NCBI GenBank assembly: GCA_013329855.1
Contig: DUJI01000028.1
Location: forward strand, 1 to 8,113
Source: Thermoplasmata archaeon
GTDB lineage: Archaea > Thermoplasmatota > Thermoplasmata > RBG-16-68-12
DNA length: 8,113 bases
Reading direction: 5' to 3'
Shown here: positions 6,418 through 8,113 of the stretch, in pieces
Layout: the number at the start of each line of letters is the position of its first letter
Position numbering within the stretch: position 1 is the first letter of the stretch
The notes under the pieces: generated by a model
Seen by the model: only the letters and a program-made list of their open reading frames with translations
Databases searched by the model: none
Told to the model about the DNA's origin: nothing
Position numbers and translations under genes: made by a program

Positions 6418-7107
6418 GCCGGGGACCGATGGCCAGGTCACCGTGGTACCCACGTTGGAGGAACTCCAGCCGCTCGGGTCCTGCGCGTTCAGGTACGAGG
6501 TGAAGATGAACGTGTCACCGGAACTGTCAGCCCGGTGCAGTGGCACGATCTTCATGCTGGGCAGCGACACGCCCGGGTTGAGTGCCTTGATGGCCGGGTC
6601 GTTCCACGTGGTGATCTTGCCGGTGTAGATCTTCACCAGCGTGGCGGCATCGAGCTTGAGGCTCTTCACACCCGGCAGGTTGTAGTTGACCTGCTGGGCG
6701 GAGATTGCAAGCGCGATGTTGAGCAGTGTCGGTGTCTGGCTCTTGGCTGTGGGCGAGAGGTAGGCGTCGGAGGCACCTATGTCCACCGTGCCGGTGGCGG
6801 CATCGGCGAGCCCGGTGCCCGAGCCGGTGGCTCCGGTGGTGATGGTCACCTGCTTATACAGCTTCTGGTAGTCGGTAGCCCAGGAGCTGATCAGCGGGAA
6901 CAGCAGCGTGCTGCCGGTCTCGGTGACCGAAGCGCTGGCACTGTTGGGCGCGGAAGGCAGCGCCGCCCCCTGCATGGCCGCGGTGGAAGGCGACGCGGAC
7001 GAAGATGATGATGAAGAAGATGAAGAACCGCTACTTCCGCAGGCCGCCAGCAGGGCGACTGGGGCCAGAGCGGCCACAGCAAGCACCTTGCGAATTGGTT
7101 TGCCCAC
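6415..7107 (-). CDS. pstS: Phosphate-binding lipoprotein PstS, N-terminal part truncated by TAG
   Basis: This is the extracellular phosphate receptor of the Pst importer, truncated at 230 residues (full protein about 380). A lipoprotein signal is clear: basic MGKPIRK, a hydrophobic core, and the lipobox LAAC with Cys 23 as the lipidated residue. A Ser-rich linker (24-42) tethers the domain to the membrane. Phosphate-site motifs are present: TGSTLLFPL (64-72), GATGSGTGLAD (92-102) and HRADSSGDTFIF (191-202); DIGASDA (109-115) follows the second. The start is a GTG at 7107 with GGAG nine bases upstream (7117-7120). pstB lies upstream across a 184-base gap and pstC downstream. If the TAG is real, phosphate capture by this system would be lost unless it is suppressed. 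Confidence 0.93.
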   Translation of the reverse strand: MGKPIRKVLAVAALAPVALLAACGSSGSSSSSSSSSSASPSTAAMQGAALPSAPNSASASVTETGSTLLFPLISSWATDYQKLYKQVTITTGATGSGTGLADAATGTVDIGASDAYLSPTAKSQTPTLLNIALAISAQQVNYNLPGVKSLKLDAATLVKIYTGKITTWNDPAIKALNPGVSLPSMKIVPLHRADSSGDTFIFTSYLNAQDPSGWSSSNVGTTVTWPSVPG

Positions 7108-7116
7108 CGGGGGTTA

Positions 7117-7120
7117 CTCC
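7117..7120 (-). promoter_or_regulatory. Ribosome-binding site supporting the GTG start of pstS
   Basis: GGAG on the minus strand is nine bases before the GTG at 7107. The GTG directly precedes a textbook lipoprotein signal peptide, which supports this non-ATG start. Confidence 0.65.
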
Positions 7121-7133
7121 GTTCTAACTCTGC

Positions 7134-7149
7134 GCACTCAATAGAGTGC
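7134..7149. promoter_or_regulatory. Inverted repeat in the pstS leader, possible operator
   Basis: GCACTC and GAGTGC flank a 4-base spacer, giving a perfect 16-bp dyad 27 bases upstream of the pstS start. It is bracketed by two similar blocks whose minus-strand sequences are GTTACACGGAG (7149-7159) and GTTAGAACGGAG (7117-7128), spaced 31 bases apart, about three helical turns. Pst operons of actinobacteria are normally induced by PhoP at phosphate starvation. I cannot match these blocks confidently to a PHO box, so the regulator is unassigned. Confidence 0.4.
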
Positions 7150-7263
7150 TCCGTGTAACCACTCACGCGGGCGCGTGGTGGCGCTTTTTCGCACGCTCGC
7201 GCATGCGATCCGTGGTCCCGCACGGCGTGCGCGCGGTTCCTGCCTCCCTTCGGGAGTCCTGCT

Positions 7264-7285
7264 GGCCTCCTGGCCGGAGGAGGCC
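7264..7285 (-). terminator. Terminator-like hairpin just after pstB
   Basis: GGCCTCCT (7264-7271) and AGGAGGCC (7278-7285) are exact inverted repeats around a 6-base GGCCGG loop. On the minus strand the hairpin starts seven bases past the pstB stop codon. It has no T-tract, which is common for GC-rich actinobacterial terminators. Together with the 184-base gap before pstS it suggests pstB and pstSCA are at least partly separate transcripts. Confidence 0.5.
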
Positions 7286-7291
7286 GTGCTG

Positions 7292-8038
7292 TCAGCCGAA
7301 GCGGCCGCTGACGTAGTGAGCGGTCTCCTCCTCGGCCGGGTTCTCGAAGACCTGCTGGGTGTCGCCGTGCTCCACCAGCCGGCCTTTGTTGAGGAAGATG
7401 GTCCGGTCCGCCACCCGCCTGGCCTGGGCCAGGTTGTGGGTGACGATGATCACGGTCAGCTGGGGGGTCAGGGTCCGCACCAGCGCCTCGATCGACTCAG
7501 TCGCGACCGGGTCGAGTGAGGAGGTGGGCTCGTCGAGCAGCAGCACGTCCGGGTTCACCGCCAGCGCGCGCGCCAGGCAGAGCAACTGCTGCTGGCCACC
7601 GGAGAGCCGGAACGGCGAGTCCTTCAGCCGCCCTGACACGGCGTCCCAGAGCCCCACCTCCCGCAGCCTGCGTTCGGCGATGTGCTTGAGCTCGTGCCGC
7701 CCGGCGAGCCGGTGCGCCTTCACGCCAGCGACCACGTTGTCCGTGATGGACATGGGGAACGGGTTCGGCCGCTGGAACATCATGCCAACCCGGCGGCGCA
7801 GTTCCATCATGTCGGTTCCGGAATGCCAGATGCTGCGCCCCTCCAGCAGCACATCGCCCGCGTGCCGGTAACCGGTGACCTTGTCGTTCATCCGGTTGAA
7901 CGTCCGCAGCAGCGTGGTCTTGCCCGAGCCGGTCGGGCCGATCAGCGCGGTCACCGCGCCGCGCTTGATGTCGGCGTCGATGTCGGTGAGAACGCGAAGT
8001 GGCCGCCCGTACTCCCCGGTAATCCCCAGCAGCTGCAT
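7292..8038 (-). CDS. pstB: Phosphate ABC transporter ATP-binding protein PstB (true start may lie outside window)
   Basis: This is the ATPase of the Pst importer; two copies bind the cytoplasmic EAA loops of PstC and PstA. From the ATG at 8038 it has 248 residues, normal for PstB. Walker A is GPTGSGKTT (34-42), the Q-loop is GMMFQRPNPFPMSI (85-98, a PstB hallmark), the signature is LSGGQQQ (145-151), Walker B is VLLLDEP (165-171), and the H-loop is VTHN (199-202). The Arg that usually follows LSGGQQQ in PstB is Leu here. FNRMND (47-52) is also typical of PstB. No ribosome site precedes the ATG, and the frame stays open for 25 more codons to the window edge (including FSLHVFHKNNELAGYSS), so an upstream start or N-terminal extension is possible. 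In transcription order it precedes pstS, whereas pstB usually comes last. Confidence 0.95.
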   Translation of the reverse strand: MQLLGITGEYGRPLRVLTDIDADIKRGAVTALIGPTGSGKTTLLRTFNRMNDKVTGYRHAGDVLLEGRSIWHSGTDMMELRRRVGMMFQRPNPFPMSITDNVVAGVKAHRLAGRHELKHIAERRLREVGLWDAVSGRLKDSPFRLSGGQQQLLCLARALAVNPDVLLLDEPTSSLDPVATESIEALVRTLTPQLTVIIVTHNLAQARRVADRTIFLNKGRLVEHGDTQQVFENPAEEETAHYVSGRFG

Positions 8039-8113
8039 GGCGTGCAGTACCGAGGAGTAGCCCGCCAGCTCGTTGTTCTTATGGAAGACGTGCAGGCTAA
8101 ACGAGCCGTCAGC
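8039..8113 (-). other. Open frame continuing upstream of the pstB ATG
   Basis: All 25 codons between the window edge and the pstB ATG are open in the pstB frame and read ADGSFSLHVFHKNNELAG and then YSSVLHA. The residue mix looks protein-like, without the Arg/Pro/Ala repetition seen in spurious frames. It may be a PstB N-terminal extension, or the end of an upstream domain fused to PstB. I do not recognise it. Confidence 0.4.

Noticed and set aside
5671..7008. A 445-codon plus-strand frame opposite pstC and pstS
   Set aside because: Gly/Arg/Val-rich shadow of pstS with no recognisable domain; the minus-strand genes are unambiguous.
7134..7149. CIRCE heat-shock operator
   Set aside because: The half-sites GCACTC/GAGTGC resemble CIRCE, but CIRCE has a 9-base spacer and longer arms. 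Here the spacer is 4 bases and the flanks do not continue the match.
1..8113. CRISPR arrays, tRNA or rRNA genes, riboswitches
   Set aside because: No regularly spaced repeats, cloverleaf-like segments or rRNA signatures are visible. Nearly all of the window is protein-coding.

Overview
The window is GC-rich, densely coded DNA that looks like two different genomes joined near position 4005-4034. The right half (about 4030-8113) is a high-affinity phosphate uptake (Pst) locus of actinobacterial style. It has a lipoprotein PstS with a lipobox and a serine-rich linker, a GTG start, and PstC and PstA permeases. The left half (1 to about 4020) is a different kind of locus: a PadR-controlled ABC exporter operon, an alpha/beta hydrolase, a small unknown protein and a CPA1-type cation/proton antiporter. 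Its host is less clear. A TATA-like element placed correctly upstream of the PadR gene would fit a high-GC archaeon (for example a Thermoplasmata relative), but that is inference; a bacterium is not excluded.

Layout. Minus strand, 1354 down to 1: PadR regulator, a two-helix SHOCT membrane protein, then an ABC ATPase that runs off the left edge. The three genes are tightly spaced, and a 30-bp near-perfect palindrome sits at the promoter of the first. Plus strand, 1540-2400: alpha/beta hydrolase. Plus strand, 2494-2826: a 110-residue protein I do not recognise. Minus strand, 4874 down to 2838: a single 678-codon open frame whose first ~285 residues are PstA and whose remaining ~390 are a cation/proton antiporter. 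Minus strand above that, in transcription order: pstB (its frame runs off the right edge), a hairpin, a 184-bp gap with an inverted repeat, pstS (broken by one in-frame TAG), pstC, then the pstA part of the hybrid.

How the genes work together. PstS captures phosphate outside the cell, PstC and PstA form the channel, and PstB drives transport with ATP. The left operon would let PadR sense a ligand and derepress an exporter. The most striking feature is the PstA/antiporter hybrid. Each partner lacks one end (the PstA C-terminus and the antiporter's first helix), and the crossover lies in low-complexity DNA coding for a similar hydrophobic stretch. A chimeric assembly or an illegitimate recombination therefore explains it better than an evolved two-domain transporter. 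If it is an assembly artefact, the two halves should be read as separate loci.
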